A stretch of DNA of 64,000 bases, from assembly GCA_963965975.1 (NCBI GenBank), contig OZ014424.1:2728001-2792000 (forward strand), read 5' to 3'. This document shows positions 1-10,918 of this stretch, piece by piece (within the stretch, counting starts at the first letter, position 1; every line of letters begins with the position of its first letter). The position numbers and the translations under genes are program-made. The notes beneath the pieces are model-generated. The model was given only the letters and a program-made list of their open reading frames with translations, was not told the origin of the DNA and made no database searches. The stretch comes from Xestospongia bergquistia. Taxonomy: Eukaryota > Porifera > Demospongiae > Haplosclerida > Petrosiidae.

Positions 1-1102
1 TGTAATATAGACATAGCCAGTACCACATCTATTGCAAACTAGGGATTAGGTCAAATAAGTTAACAATCTCGTGCATGCTAGCCACCACCTCCTAGTATAT
101 TAGTCATATATGTGTAGTAGTGACTGTTATAAAGCAAACCTAATCATAAGATGTATGAAAAGATTTCCTTTAACTTGTGTAGTCATTGTTTAGAAAGCAG
201 ATCTAATCATAATAAATATCATAGTGAATTATCTTATTGCATGCATTCACTGATTAGTTTACTATGACAATCACAGACTATCCATCCATTGTCCTTTATC
301 ATTTATCCATTCATATTATTATCTTATTCATATTATCTATTATCATATTATTATCATATTATTACATTATTATCTGTCCATTTAGATCTCAGAAGATGTG
401 ATATGGCAAAGTATAATTTGTGACAACATCCTCATTAGTTACCTTGAATACTAGAAAATCCTTCTATTGAATGCTCAAGACTACCTCTTCCTAGTTATGA
501 GGTAGGTGGAGTCATATAATATTGCATGTATGTTGTCTTTATTAATTCATTAATTAAAAAGGTATACTAATTACAAATAATAATAAAAGAGTGAACATAC
601 TACATATGTTTTTGTTTGTTATAAATATTTACATTGTACTATACAAATTGAAATAATTGTCACATTACAATACAAGTTTCAACACTCCTTTACTTTACAT
701 TTGTATATATATTTATATATCATTTAAACTGATATCTGTCATAGTTGTTAAATTATCTTATCATTAGGTATCTAATCTCTTTTCCAGGAGTGTTATTGTA
801 CATGTCCACTGACTTACATATATTTTCATATCAGAATGGTTTTGAATATTATATGAGGGAGGACAAAACTTCATGGAAATCTAAACCTGTTTGACTTGTT
901 AGACAGTTTTGGCAACATTATAAACATCCTCCTAATCTATAAGAAATGGAATTTGTAAATGTATTTTAGATGAATGCACGACAAATAAAAGGACAGACAG
1001 ACAACAAACAAACAAACAGATATCAATCTCTTTTCATTTACAGATGTCTCTTTATCAGTGAGAATGTAGTCATTTTATAAACACATACTAACACATTGTA
1101 AT
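1..1102. other. AT-rich stretch without a supported gene
   Basis: I see only AT-rich sequence with short ATT/TATC-type runs (about 295-375) and no open frame or splice pattern that I can support. Confidence 0.4.
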
Positions 1103-1438
1103 TTGTATGAAATGTTAGAACTTGTCCAGTCCAACAAAGATAGGAGTGACTTATCTCCCACATTATGGGACATTAATCTCATGATTGACCTAGCACAGTC
1201 TGTAATTGAACCAATGACCATACCGAAACTCTCTCGTATAATTTGCATGATACAAGAGAACTATCATGTCATTATTATTTTAGCTATTCCCATTGTACCA
1301 GGAGAAGATGACTACACCCACAAATCAATCTCTTTCACCCTTTATATGCTGCTAGTCAATAAAAATGAACTTTTCCCATGTCTCACTATCGACTTTCCTA
1401 TCTCATCATATGGGCACATCAAGATCAGACAAGGGTAG
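1103..1438 (+). CDS. Unidentified open frame, possible exon
   Basis: An open frame of about 111 codons that I do not recognise. It begins at a TTG in this reading, so it is more likely an internal exon than a complete gene; the first ATG is three codons in. The translation has balanced composition, with an acidic 'PGEDDYTHK' stretch and a hydrophobic 'HVIIILAIPIVPG' segment, unlike the low-complexity shadow frames nearby. A second open stretch lies at about 1455-1540 in another phase. It sits upstream of the first duplicated gene block (2.2 kb onward) and could belong to the same lost gene, but nothing ties them directly. Confidence 0.25.
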   Translation: MYEMLELVQSNKDRSDLSPTLWDINLMIDLAQSVIEPMTIPKLSRIICMIQENYHVIIILAIPIVPGEDDYTHKSISFTLYMLLVNKNELFPCLTIDFPISSYGHIKIRQG

Positions 1439-2228
1439 ACTAGATAGTGAGACAATGTCACAGATTCAACTAGATGTGTCTGTCAGAAATCATCAAAGAA
1501 AACTAGGATATGATAGTTTAAATTCACCATCATCAGTATAGGAAGTAGCTATTAATCCCAGTGTAATGGCTGAAGAATGGATGGAGTAAAGGTACATATC
1601 ATTTTAATATTAATCTTAGTAAATTAGATAACAATGTTAGTAGATATGATATCAGTGTTGATAGGTCAGATATCAGCATTTCTATATCAGATATCAAGAT
1701 GAGTAAATCAGATGTCAGTATCAGTGTACGATCAGATATCATAGTTAAAAATCATGTTGATGCCTGTTTGTAGTAGGTCTGATATCACCATTTCTAAATC
1801 AGATAAAGTCAACTCCATCCTATATTTACTTCATAATGCTACACATTTAAGAAGTGTTTACCTTTTCTAACATCTAAATAATGGTCTTAATAGTGCCAAT
1901 ACCTTCTGTAGGCTATACTTTAAATGTAATGAAGATTTAGTGACAGCAAACAGTTGTATTGATGATTGTTGAATGATATATTGAAGGTATATTACCAAGA
2001 ATACAGCTACAGTACAATAAAAAAATGTTTGTGAATGTTAATGTTACATTGATCAAGAGATTAAAGTAAATAGTTTATGAATTTTGGTTCTGTAGGAAAG
2101 AGGATTGCATACTTCAAGGTCATCATCATATAACATAATTTCCAAAACAGTGGAAATAATAGAAAACAAAGGATGCTCCTTGTAAGACTTGCCATCTGAC
2201 ATTAGCCCATCTGCCCTTTGATTGCTAG

Positions 2229-3600
2229 TAAGTATCTAATTGGTGTGCATGCTACTAAATTCATATGTAAATGTATTATTGTTCTAACCTCAGTATAAAT
2301 CTTAAGGACAAAAGAGATTCCAGAAATGGATTATCATAGACACATTTTTTGTGAAATTTCAGAAGCCATTTTCCTTTATTCCTTTTACGAATAAGCTTTT
2401 CTCCAATCATTCTCTTATGTCTCCTAAAATGAACAATAAGAAAATACATATATGTGTGTATTCATGTATACATGTATCCTACTCTGGTCATTTAGACAAT
2501 CAGCTTGGAAACAACAAATAGGGGGTGTGGTTTGTTTGGATCTTTCATACGAGGATCCCTTTGTTCCTCAGACACAAATCATCTATCATGGAAGTACTGT
2601 CAAAGCTTCACTTTTATGGTCTATAGTACTGCTTCATTCATCTATCCACTCATCCGTTGATAGTGTAATAGGATGTTGTATTCAAGATGGGTTCTTTATA
2701 AAGTCTACTATGAAAAGACTAGAGTAAGTCTCTCACATAAAATATATATCAATTTGACAGTCCTTTGTCTAGATTCTGAAATTGAAGTGGTTATGATGTA
2801 TCTAATGCAATCAAATGTTACTATTGAATGCAATATTCCACCTGTGAGTGTTTAATGCCCATTCTATGAATCTATCCATCCATTTTCTGTTTCATGTATC
2901 CATTCATCAGTCTATTGATCCATTCATCCACCCATTTATTCATTCATTCAATCAATGCATTCATTCATTCTTTTATAGCCCTAGCCTCTTATTGACTTTA
3001 GCTGTTCACTGGTGGTGACATTCTCATTTGAAGCTTCTTATCCATTTGTTAGAGACTTCCAAAATGAAAAAGACATCCAACATTTTCAGGGCCTCAATCA
3101 GTCTACTGTTACTATCACAACAGATGTCACATTATTATTAATTTTATATCGCAGAACTGCTCTGAAATGACTCAATAATAATAATAATATTAAAGGTATT
3201 TGTTACCTAGCAACCATTAACACACACTAATTTATTTTTGCTATTTGTCCATTCAAAATTTTAATCAAAAAATTATGCATCTATTTTAGCATAGATTGGT
3301 CTGATATTGTGGGTGGAGCCACAATGATCAGACTGTTCTTGCTGCACCATCTGGTCTTCAATATCTTGTTGGAGAAAAAGTGTTGGACATTCCTTATAAG
3401 GTAAACTAGCAACTCCTCCACCTCTTCAATACATTAACAGACTATTCGTTTATTTAACCATTTTTTCTCTTTTTGTGTAGATCCATTCTGACGATATTGA
3501 GGTCCTAACAAGTTTTCTAGAGCAATATTCTGCTGGTTCAATACCTACTCTACTTCCTTCTCTATCTTTCTTGACCTTTGGACTACAAACTGTAAATACA
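2229..3600 (+). pseudogene. Duplicated gene fragment, block A
   Basis: Partial copy of an unidentified multi-exon gene, repeated as block B (10919-12745) and in part as block C (16381-17640). Exon-like parts in order: a segment around 2525-2725; a segment near 2774-2842 reading 'SEIEVVMMYLMQSNVTIEC' and ending at a GTGAGT donor; a segment after TTTTATAG near 2978-3165 with a frame containing 'FEASYPFVRDFQNEKDIQHF'; one ending 'GLQYLVGEKVLDIPYK' before GTAAAC at about 3401; and, after TGTGTAG, 'IHSDDIEVLTSFLEQYSAG' from about 3481. The last two join in frame, which supports a real ancestral coding sequence. The introns carry CATTCATC runs. I could not assign a family. Single-phase readings and repeated copies make relics more likely than active genes. 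Confidence 0.5.
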
Positions 3601-4215
3601 ACTATTTTTAACAGCTGATAACAAGGAAACTAATCCAGTTTAAACTCTCATCACTTTACTCCAAGTCTCAAGTTACAGCATACACTTTCTCAGCATTTAT
3701 AGAAGGTGAGAAAGTATTATTGACTAACAATAAAGCTATCAATTAACTATAAAATAAAAAAATGATAATTCAAAATTAATTACCTATTATTAAACTTAAT
3801 AATTAATAGTAATTTATAAAAAGTTTAATAATTGAGTATGTTTAAATTTTATTTCAAAAGATATATGGGTGTGGCTTAGAAAATTACTAATGAAAACATT
3901 CATAATCTCTAAAGACATTAATTTTAGTGATAGATGCAGTACATTATATGTAATGAATAGTAAGAATTAATGAATGTAAATTTTGATTCTGAAAGGAAAA
4001 TACTATTTCATACAACTTTCAGTGCATATTTTTGTGTAGATCCATTCTGACGATATTGAGGTCCTAACAAGTTTTCTAGAACAATATTCTGCTGGTTCAA
4101 TACCTACTCTACTTCCTTCTCTATCTTTCTTGACCTTTTTCAAGTTATAGCATACACTTTGTCAGCATTTATAGAAGGTGAGAAAGAATTATTGACTAAC
4201 AATAACAGCTATCAA
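3471..4215 (+). repeat. Local tandem duplication of one exon and its flanks
   Basis: The exon beginning 'IHSDDIEVLTSF' with its TGTGTAG acceptor occurs at about 3481 and again at about 4039, about 560 bp apart. Both copies are followed by a segment 'agcatacactt..gtcagcatttatagaaggtgag'. Blocks B and C have only one copy, so the doubling is specific to block A. Confidence 0.6.
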
Positions 4216-4729
4216 TTAACTTTACAATAAAATGATAATTTAAAATAAATTACCTATTATTAAACTTAATAATTTATAAAAAGTTTAATAATTGAGTTGG
4301 AAGTTATTTCAAGAGAGATCAAAGTTGTTGTGGTGACGTTTTGCTTACAATGAACAAGAGAGTCTTCCTCTAATTTTTATACCATGTTTCCTATGCCCCA
4401 CCCATCAATCTCAACTCAAGGGACTTATTGTCTTCCAATGGTATCCATTGCTAATAGCAATATGCGAGCATCCCACATTTGTAGACAAAATCACAGAAAC
4501 ATTAGCATCACTTTTTGAAAGGAAATATTTTTATCATTTCTTCAAGAATTAGTATTTATTCAATTGAAGGTGTGGGCAGATACTTTTAACATTTGGAACA
4601 TCACACAAAAATACATAATGAGAAATATGTGAGTTGTCGGTCTGTTCATTCATTTAATGATTAGTCCATTCATTCATCCATCTATCCATTCATTTCCTTT
4701 TAGTCAACTATTATACATGATGATAGAGA

Positions 4730-4966
4730 GTCCCTCGAATTACTTCCACTTACAACAAAGTCCCCTACTCCAAGATTTTTACCCTCAAACTAGATGACAC
4801 AGATAATGAAGATGAGACGATTGACCTAGAACTGTTATTATCACTTTCATCAGAAAGTGCTCGCTGTTCCAGTCTCCATATAAACCACACCTCTTTATTT
4901 CTACATTTGAGTTACACATTAAAATATAACTCCATTGAAGATAATGCAGAACAACAAGATAATTAA
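4730..4966 (+). CDS. Unidentified terminal exon of the duplicated gene
   Basis: An open frame of 78 codons ending in TAA. It reads 'YSKIFTLKLDDTDNEDETID', then a Leu/Ser-rich stretch and 'HINHTSLFLHLSYTLKYN'. A TTTTAG acceptor lies just upstream at 4703, although the frame is closed by TGATGA shortly after it, so the true 5' boundary is unclear. Blocks B (about 12600-12730) and C (about 17330-17445) carry the same beginning but break off after the acidic DNEE segment and continue into unrelated sequence, so this is the longest copy. I do not recognise the family. Confidence 0.3.
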   Translation, partial: VPRITSTYNKVPYSKIFTLKLDDTDNEDETIDLELLLSLSSESARCSSLHINHTSLFLHLSYTLKYNSIEDNAEQQDN

Positions 4967-5054
4967 AGATGGCAGAATTCCTCTCTGCTTAAGTAAATTC
5001 ATTTTGTTTCTGATTATATTATATCAATGTTATGTGTACACTACATATACTATA

Positions 5055-5092
5055 TGTGACCGTAAATACGAATATGGTACCTAACGCGCAAT
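5055..5092 (+). repeat. Left terminal inverted repeat of the 3.86-kb transposon
   Basis: 38-bp end pairing with 8881-8918 with one mismatch (T against A at position 19 of the repeat). The match stops abruptly after 'aacgcgcaat'. Confidence 0.9.
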
Positions 5093-5342
5093 TTGAAGAA
5101 TTTGAGATAGTCACACGACATGGTTAAGCTTGTTTTTGGCTACAAAATGTTTTTTGTCCTTTTGGAATCACGCGTCCCGTTTCCAAGATACGCGAGGAGG
5201 AAGACGCTTTGTTTGTTAATTATTTTATTGCGAAAAATGCATTTTTAGCTATTTTTCAATGTTTCCGTAATCTTACTCCGTATTGAATAATGTCACATGA
5301 TAAACCACAAGACCTCGTGGTGGCTAAATAGCCAGGAAGGTG

Positions 5343-5531
5343 ATGGCGATGCTCTCATTTGACTTCTTTACTACGAAGAAGGCTAAACTATGTCTGATTA
5401 GTAAGTGAAGTATTTGATAGATTAGTATACTATTCTGTCACTGTCCTCCAATAGGTGCCGCGCTACCTTCTCATGATGAATTTAGATTGGAGTCAAAGAA
5501 TCTCGAGAAGTGTCAACATTTTATTAGTTAA
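5343..5531 (+). CDS. Possible small two-exon frame inside the transposon, opposite the transposase
   Basis: A candidate spliced frame too short for an ORF scan. Exon 1 (5343-5400) starts at ATG and reads 'MAMLSFDFFTTKKAKLCLI', ending at a strong GTAAGT donor. Exon 2 (5455-5531) follows CTCCAATAG, joins in phase, reads 'SAALPSHDEFRLESKN' and ends in TAA. The intron would be 54 nt, like others in this window. The product would be about 44 residues, with a basic patch (TTKKAK). It lies between the left TIR and the 3' end of the minus-strand transposase. No family recognised. It could be a real accessory protein, an exon of a longer gene, or chance. Confidence 0.35.
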
Positions 5532-5837
5532 AGGTTAGACTTTACTAGATAATGTATGTTAGTTCTAAGTGACAGAACTCATGCAAATGAAGACGTTGGA
5601 TAGTGTACAATAAAAACTGTTTCTGCCTTATTGTTTGTTAATCTTATTATTGAGTTTGAAGTCAAAGTATTATAACTATTATCATTGTGGTAGAATGTTG
5701 TGTATTGTTGGTGATATGTCAATAGTTCTAAATGTTATCTAAATCTAAATACCACAATTACCACAGATTCTTAATCGCTTTCTTGGAGGGGAATCTAAAA
5801 TACCATAAATATGTTATTATTGATTTAGTTAATTTAC

Positions 5838-8607
5838 CTGATGTTGATTCTTGACTTTGTAAGTCTAGAGGAGCTTCAACATCTTGTTCTGAAGAGGAGA
5901 CGTGTTGTTCATTAGAGCAATTTATTGGTCTTAATGCAGTAGGTTGTGGACAAGTGAGATCCTTTGATCTCAAAGAAGTACAAAATGGTCGGATTTTTTC
6001 GAAGAGATACCACTGCCTCTTCTCAGACAATCCCTTTGGATGAACTACAGGTGGTAATTAGGCTGATGATGGGCTCCAAGATAAATCACTCTTTCTAAGA
6101 TCAAGCTCCAGCTGTTCAGAATCACTGAACCTTTTAACAAAGACCCTGCCTGGCTTCTCAGCAACAAAGTAAAACTGATGATACTGCTTGATGTTTGGGA
6201 CCTTTTTGAAATATACACCAAGATGAGTGGACCAATCATACGTTGGAACTATCATTTGTCCATCCTGTGTTCCTACAAGTCTTGTTTCGTTAAGTGCTGC
6301 TGACTCGTTAATCATTTGAACGATGTCTTGCAGGCATTCGACATTTGTTTTTTTGTATTTTTGTTTGATTAGTCCAAAACCTGCATCTGGTGCAAACTTG
6401 GTATGTCCAACTACCATAAATGAGAGAATAATGGATCTGCTCAGACCAACCATCACTCTCCAGCACAGATACTATTTTAAGTAAATTTAATATTAATAAT
6501 GATGATAATTTTGATAGTTATTATTTTACCTGAATAACTGTGTTATTCTTGTTTTGTCCTATACAGTTGTCAGCATGCATAGACTGGTGCATCTCTCCGA
6601 GCCCAAAGTTAGTGAGAAAGTCATGTAACAAGCTAACAACCTTGTTCGATCCTTTGCCAGTGTCACAAGATTCATCAATCAAGTAGTTAACCTAGAAAAG
6701 GACTGCCTGCTATGTAAGTATTGTATGATTAATATTTACCTGTCTGGGTATTCCCTCACAGCATATACCAAATAGCCCACACTTTCTTGGTGTTAGGAAA
6801 TAAATTGGTCCAGGTTGTAAGGGGTTGCTTGGATAATGCATTTGCTGTGCAAAATCAAAACTTAGATGAAGACTTATGTCTCTTGTACAGTTAGTAATGG
6901 AGGTTCTAAAAGGAGGCAGACAGAAAGTTAGTTCATCGATTGTGAACCCTTGTTCAATGTTATTTTTGCTTTCAGCACATTCAGCTTTGTAGAAATTTCT
7001 CTCGATTGTTGCTTGCTCAATGTGAGCCTTTGCTGAATCAATGATCTAGTATAAATTATCATTATTACCTTTGTTGTTATCGTTCATATTTACCTGTAGT
7101 TTGTGAGACTCAGATGAATTAGCAGCCTGAGTAATTGCAACAGAATTTCTCTGGCATATCCAGCAGAGATCTGATCTTGGTTTTGTGATGACGACGTGAG
7201 GAGCAAACTTCTTCCATATTTTGATAAAGCTCATGTATCCAGCTATACGTCTTGATGATGGATGGTCCATTTGCACGAATGTAATCATTCCATACTCCTC
7301 TCTTTGTCATGTGAGTCGGAAGCAATTGTATGTCTATTCTTTTATAACCAGGGATTCTCCCTGGTAGTAAAATACCATGAGTTTCAGCGTAGTTTTTTAT
7401 GAATGTGACTGTATGTTTCAGTTCCTCTGTTGTGTATGCATTGTGTGGTAGCCGATTAGCATTGCCGTGAATTCTTGTATTTAATCCGTAGTTGAGATAG
7501 CTTAGCCTGATGGCATCTAATCTCTTTCTACTGATGCTATGCAAGAATAGAAAAGTTGTCCTACAAATCTATAAGATATATTCTGTTAGTCAATTGTTGA
7601 AAGCTGTGCTTACACTACCTTAATACCTTGATGCATGAACTGTGTTCTTATTTTTTCTCTGTCCTTTACCTGATGTCCTCTATGGTGAATCTTTGTAGAT
7701 GTCGATATGCTGGCCATTATTTGTCCAAAAATAACAAAATCAAGTGTCGAATGGTCCAATGCTTGACATTGACTCCTAATAGATTCGTAGTGGTCTACTG
7801 AGAAGGCTCTGCTACAAGGACCATTCCTATATGACCCACACCCACATCCAGTCTCAAAGAAGTAATCTATTTTCTCTTTTTCATTTCTGTCTATACCTCT
7901 GTCATCCAGCGTAACCTCAACTGAAATATCACAATGAAATTGATGGTCAACTATGGTAATAGATTGACTAACTTTCTTGTACTGCTATGTCAGCAGATTC
8001 ATAAACAACATCTACTGTAATTATGGTATGTCTGAAGATTTTGTTTTATTGAGCTTACTTTCATCATTTTCCCTTTGTGGTAGAGTAATAACATTAACTG
8101 TACTCCTTTCCAAAGGAGTGCTATCATGTTCCATAACTAAACAAGGTGTATGAATTGTACAAGACATTGTCTGTTTTATCTTGTACATCATTAGGTGCTG
8201 CTACTTCATTAGTGTCTGTGGTATGCTGCTCGATTTCTTCTACAAAAGAGGTATGACTATGTTTCATTAATGTAGCATCTACCTTCTGTAGTCTCTTCAG
8301 GACCCTCAATAATACCACTTCCCAATATTGTAGAAGCCTCTATGTGATGATGATGATATTCGGAGAGGTCTACTTCTTCGTCGCCTTAAAATAATTATGT
8401 TTGATTATTAAATAATTAGTAAAGTCAAAGTAAAACTAGAAATAGTAAGAATTTAATAAACATACTGGAATAGTCATCGAAGGAACTGTCTTCGCTAAGG
8501 AAGTATTCCTCTATAAAGGATTCTAGTAGAGATTGGTCACTGGAACAAAACGATCTACTCGTGGTAAGATCATTCAAGACTTTAGCAATTTGTTTTGTTT
8601 TCTCCAT
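5838..8607 (-). pseudogene. Transposase-like gene (DNCxGQNKNN / GHTKFxPD family), damaged
   Basis: Eight exons can be traced with matching phases on the minus strand: 8607-8466 (ATG start), 8384-8283, 8136-8059, 7920-7619, 7568-7094, 7045-6740, 6691-6530 and 6471-5838. Visible motifs in order: a Cys-rich segment 'GCGCGS...C', 'LPGRIPGYKRIDIQLLP', 'DLCWICQRNS', 'SFDFAQQMHYP', 'LIDESCDTGKGSN', 'MHADNCIGQNKNN', 'VVGHTKFAPDAGFGLIK' and 'LSEKRQWYLFEKIRPFC'. From memory these match a family of large uncharacterised proteins found in sponges, cnidarians and fish (perhaps what Pfam calls DUF7869). The spaced Asp residues fit a DDE/DDD nuclease, which is inference. Two lesions: a tandem CATC duplication near 7258-7268 shifts the frame in exon 5, and a TAA at 6060-6058 interrupts the conserved C-terminal region, with homology continuing in the same frame beyond it. 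More exons may follow below 5838. Confidence 0.8.
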
Positions 8608-8880
8608 CGAATTCTAACTGAAAGTAACAGCTGCAGCTCTTAGCGCGCAAGGGCCTGTGTTACCAGGGCAGTGCATCGCGTCAAGCATGGCTCCATTCGC
8701 GGTAAAACCGTATACTATAACAGTTGTGTTAGAAAAATTGTAACATTGGAAAACAGAGTTTTGTTAAGTTTGAAAGAGCAACATGAAGTATAGTGTTTGT
8801 GAACGTTGACCATACCGAAATCTCGATTTCCATTAGTCAACCATTTCGAACATACTTTAGCCTGTAGTGAAAAAACAATA

Positions 8881-8918
8881 ATTGCGCGTTAGGTACCATT
8901 TTCGTATTTACGGTCACA
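8881..8918 (-). repeat. Right terminal inverted repeat of the 3.86-kb transposon
   Basis: Reverse complement of 5055-5092 with one mismatch. It ends CGGTCACA directly before TATA. Confidence 0.9.
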
Positions 8919-8921
8919 TAT

Positions 8922-9074
8922 ATGCCAATTGATAACACTAACAATGACATCATTATTTTATTGCCTTGTCTGTTATCACGTGCAACAAGTGAAGACAATT
9001 TTCTCTGTGACTTGAGATTAAAACTTAGACTCTTTTCACTTCTTGATGCCAATGAGCTAGCAGACATTACTTAA
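8922..9074 (+). CDS. Unidentified 50-codon frame next to the transposon
   Basis: An open frame of 50 codons from ATG to TAA reading 'IIILLPCLLSRATSEDN' then 'LKLRLFSLLDANELADIT'. It begins at the right edge of the transposon, its ATG using the last A of the TATA flank, so the insertion probably interrupted an older exon. If the element is removed, the frame stays open leftward for at least nine more codons. Not recognised. Confidence 0.3.
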   Translation: MPIDNTNNDIIILLPCLLSRATSEDNFLCDLRLKLRLFSLLDANELADIT

Positions 9075-9203
9075 GAGACTTTATGTAGTCCAACAGATCC
9101 TATTATCAACATACATCAATGTTTCTGTCCAGCAGCTAGTTCACTGAATGGAAGGTACTCATGTTCTTTTTTAGCTTTCTAATCTCTTTCTCTTTCCCAT
9201 AGT

Positions 9204-10080
9204 TTGAGTGGTTAGTATAAGATGAGTTCCTCTTGTTTTTTTGTCATTGGAGAGCTCATCCTTTCATGTCGTTTATAACCCATAGCATCTCATGTACAAG
9301 GATATTATGGAAAGTTTGCAAATTGTATTTTCAACCAAGAACAAATCAACTTTGTGTTTGATGCTCAAGATTGTATGCATCAAATTCTATTGGTTAGTTT
9401 GTTATTTGCCTTGTCATTCATTCATCCATCCATTCATTCATTCGTGCATTCATCTATTCATCCATCTATTCATTCATTCATGCGTTCATCTATTCATCCA
9501 TCCATTCATTCATTTGCCATTTATCCATCCATTACAGCACTTTTAAAAAGCAATGATTATTAATAGCTACAAAATCAACAAAAAAAGCAAATAATGGTTA
9601 CTTCTACTTCACACTGTCCGGCTCACCCATGTCGTTCCCACATATCTCTCTTAATTCAGTCTCCCTTTTGACTTCTCTTTAATAGAGACACTCAACAGGA
9701 CCCTGTAGCTCACCCTTTTCTCCTCCTCCATTCTACTCACCAAAGAAGCATAAACACAAAAGAAGTATCTCCTGGTCAACAACACTAAGATCCTCTCTCT
9801 TAGTCCCATAATGTAGCAACATGAGGAGCGCGAGCAATAGTACTGGCAGCTGATAGTAATTGTGACACTCTTTGAAGTAACACAAGTAGTCGTTTTACTT
9901 TCTCTATTTCTGTTATACCAAGTTTAATGGAGGATTTCTTTTAGTTGGTTATAAGAGTGCTGCCTCTTCATGTGGAGGTCTACTTACATAGCAGGTTTGT
10001 CCTCAAATATACTATGAATGTTATTATGGAATATGAATAATTATTAGTGAAATCATTAATTATTTATTTTATGTATTTAC
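9204..10080 (+). repeat. Duplicated segment D1 (partner at 12811-13570)
   Basis: Clearly homologous to 12811-13570: both start 'gttagtataagatga', share an exon-like stretch with a frame reading 'MYKD..ESLQIV.STQNKST' (9292 and 12898), a CATTCATC-rich tract, and a distal part around the 'atgaggagcgcgagcaatagta' segment. D2 has small deletions relative to D1. Frames through the distal part carry stops in both copies. The origin is probably the same lost gene as blocks A-C. Confidence 0.6.
9413..9535. repeat. CATTCATC-type short tandem repeat
   Basis: An irregular run of CATC/CATT tetranucleotides. It produces two overlapping open frames of 'FIHPFIHS' type, which are artefacts of the repeat. 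Similar runs occur at about 2870-2975, 11545-11650 and 13020-13110, always inside introns of the duplicated gene fragments. Confidence 0.8.
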
Positions 10081-10111
10081 AAAAACTGTTTGACTCTTTC
10101 TTAAGTATCTA

Positions 10112-10918
10112 TACCATGTCCAAGTTGAGAAGAGCCACCCAGACATGCGAATAACTTTGCCGTTTTACGTGCTATCGACATGAAACTTGCACAATCGATT
10201 TATCTTGCAAATGCGCATTTTATATATAAAAATTGGCTTTCTAGCACTACGAGAAAGTACCAAACTAGAAAACTCCATACATTTTCAATGGCATACCTTT
10301 CACATAGTTCGAATTGCACACCTTCGAAGGTTTAATAAAAAACAATTTTCGCTTTGAGAAGTCAGCCATCTGTCACGTGGCCATTCAAAATTACAATTCT
10401 AATTATATGAACAAATGGTATATTATAACAATTATTATTAAAATAATATATAAAATAATAAATATTTTTCGTCTGATGGCTTCACGATCAAAATCATCAA
10501 CTAACAGGTGTCTGGAGAATCTGTACCTCTTCGTTGGAGTTGAAAAGGCAGCTCCTCCTGTGCTGAGTTTCTCCTTCCGTAACCTCTTGATGCTGGCACG
10601 TGAAAGTTTTGTAGCATCAGAGGTTCGTTTCAGAGATCCTTCAGTCCGTTTACGCCTGCCAAGTTCCTCAAAATATTCATAGACATTCGCAACAACCTCC
10701 TTTGTTTGCGCTCTCAATCTCTTTCCAGTTGGCATGTTTACAAACACGAGAGAAAACGTGGTGTGTTCGCATGACATTCACGTGAACAAATAATGAATAT
10801 AATTAAAATGTGCTTCAACGCTAATTGTTTATAATAGGTGAGGAAATACCTCACCTTACATTCCATGCATAAAACACCTTTTTTTTAATGAAGGGCTCTT
10901 CTCAACTTGGACATGGTA
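10112..10918. mobile_element. 807-bp Tc1/mariner-type derivative with 25-bp inverted ends and TA duplication
   Basis: The ends 10112-10136 and 10894-10918 are perfect 25-bp inverted repeats starting TACCATGTCCAAGTTGAGAA, flanked by TA on both sides (10110-10111 and 10919-10920). Block A at about 2229-2250 keeps the uninterrupted sequence 'aagtatctaattggtgtgc', which is the empty site. The element therefore inserted into block B after the duplication, at a TA. It retains only the N-terminal part of a transposase on the minus strand, so it is non-autonomous. Confidence 0.9.
10460..10735 (-). pseudogene. N-terminal fragment of a Tc1/mariner (DDE_3-type) transposase
   Basis: The minus-strand frame from ATG at 10735 (an upstream ATG at 10777 is in frame) reads 'MPTGKRLRAQTKEVVANVYEY', then 'RTSDATKLSRASIKRLRKEK', then 'FDREAIRRKI'. 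After that the sequence turns into AT-rich hydrophobic translation without homology. From memory this is the helix-turn-helix start of a Tc1/mariner-like transposase whose full-length versions go on to a DDE domain with a 'LDET' motif; that domain is missing here. The coding start lies near the right end, as expected for a deletion derivative. A second, more decayed copy is at 43640-44152. Confidence 0.65.

Larger units (their letters stand above)
5055..8918. mobile_element. DNA transposon with 38-bp terminal inverted repeats
   Basis: A complete 3,864-bp element. The left end (5055-5092, starting TGTGACCGTAAATACGAA) matches the reverse complement of the right end (8881-8918) at 37 of 38 positions. 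It is flanked by TATA on both sides (5051-5054 and 8919-8922), so the target duplication is TATA or TA; the (TA)n context does not decide. It carries a multi-exon transposase-like gene on the minus strand and possibly a small spliced frame on the plus strand. The near-identity of the ends suggests recent movement, but the transposase is damaged, so this copy is probably not autonomous. Confidence 0.9.

Noticed and set aside
9292..9563. Overlapping frames rich in 'FIHPSIHSF'
   Set aside because: Translation of a CATTCATC tetranucleotide run; open only because the repeat lacks stops.
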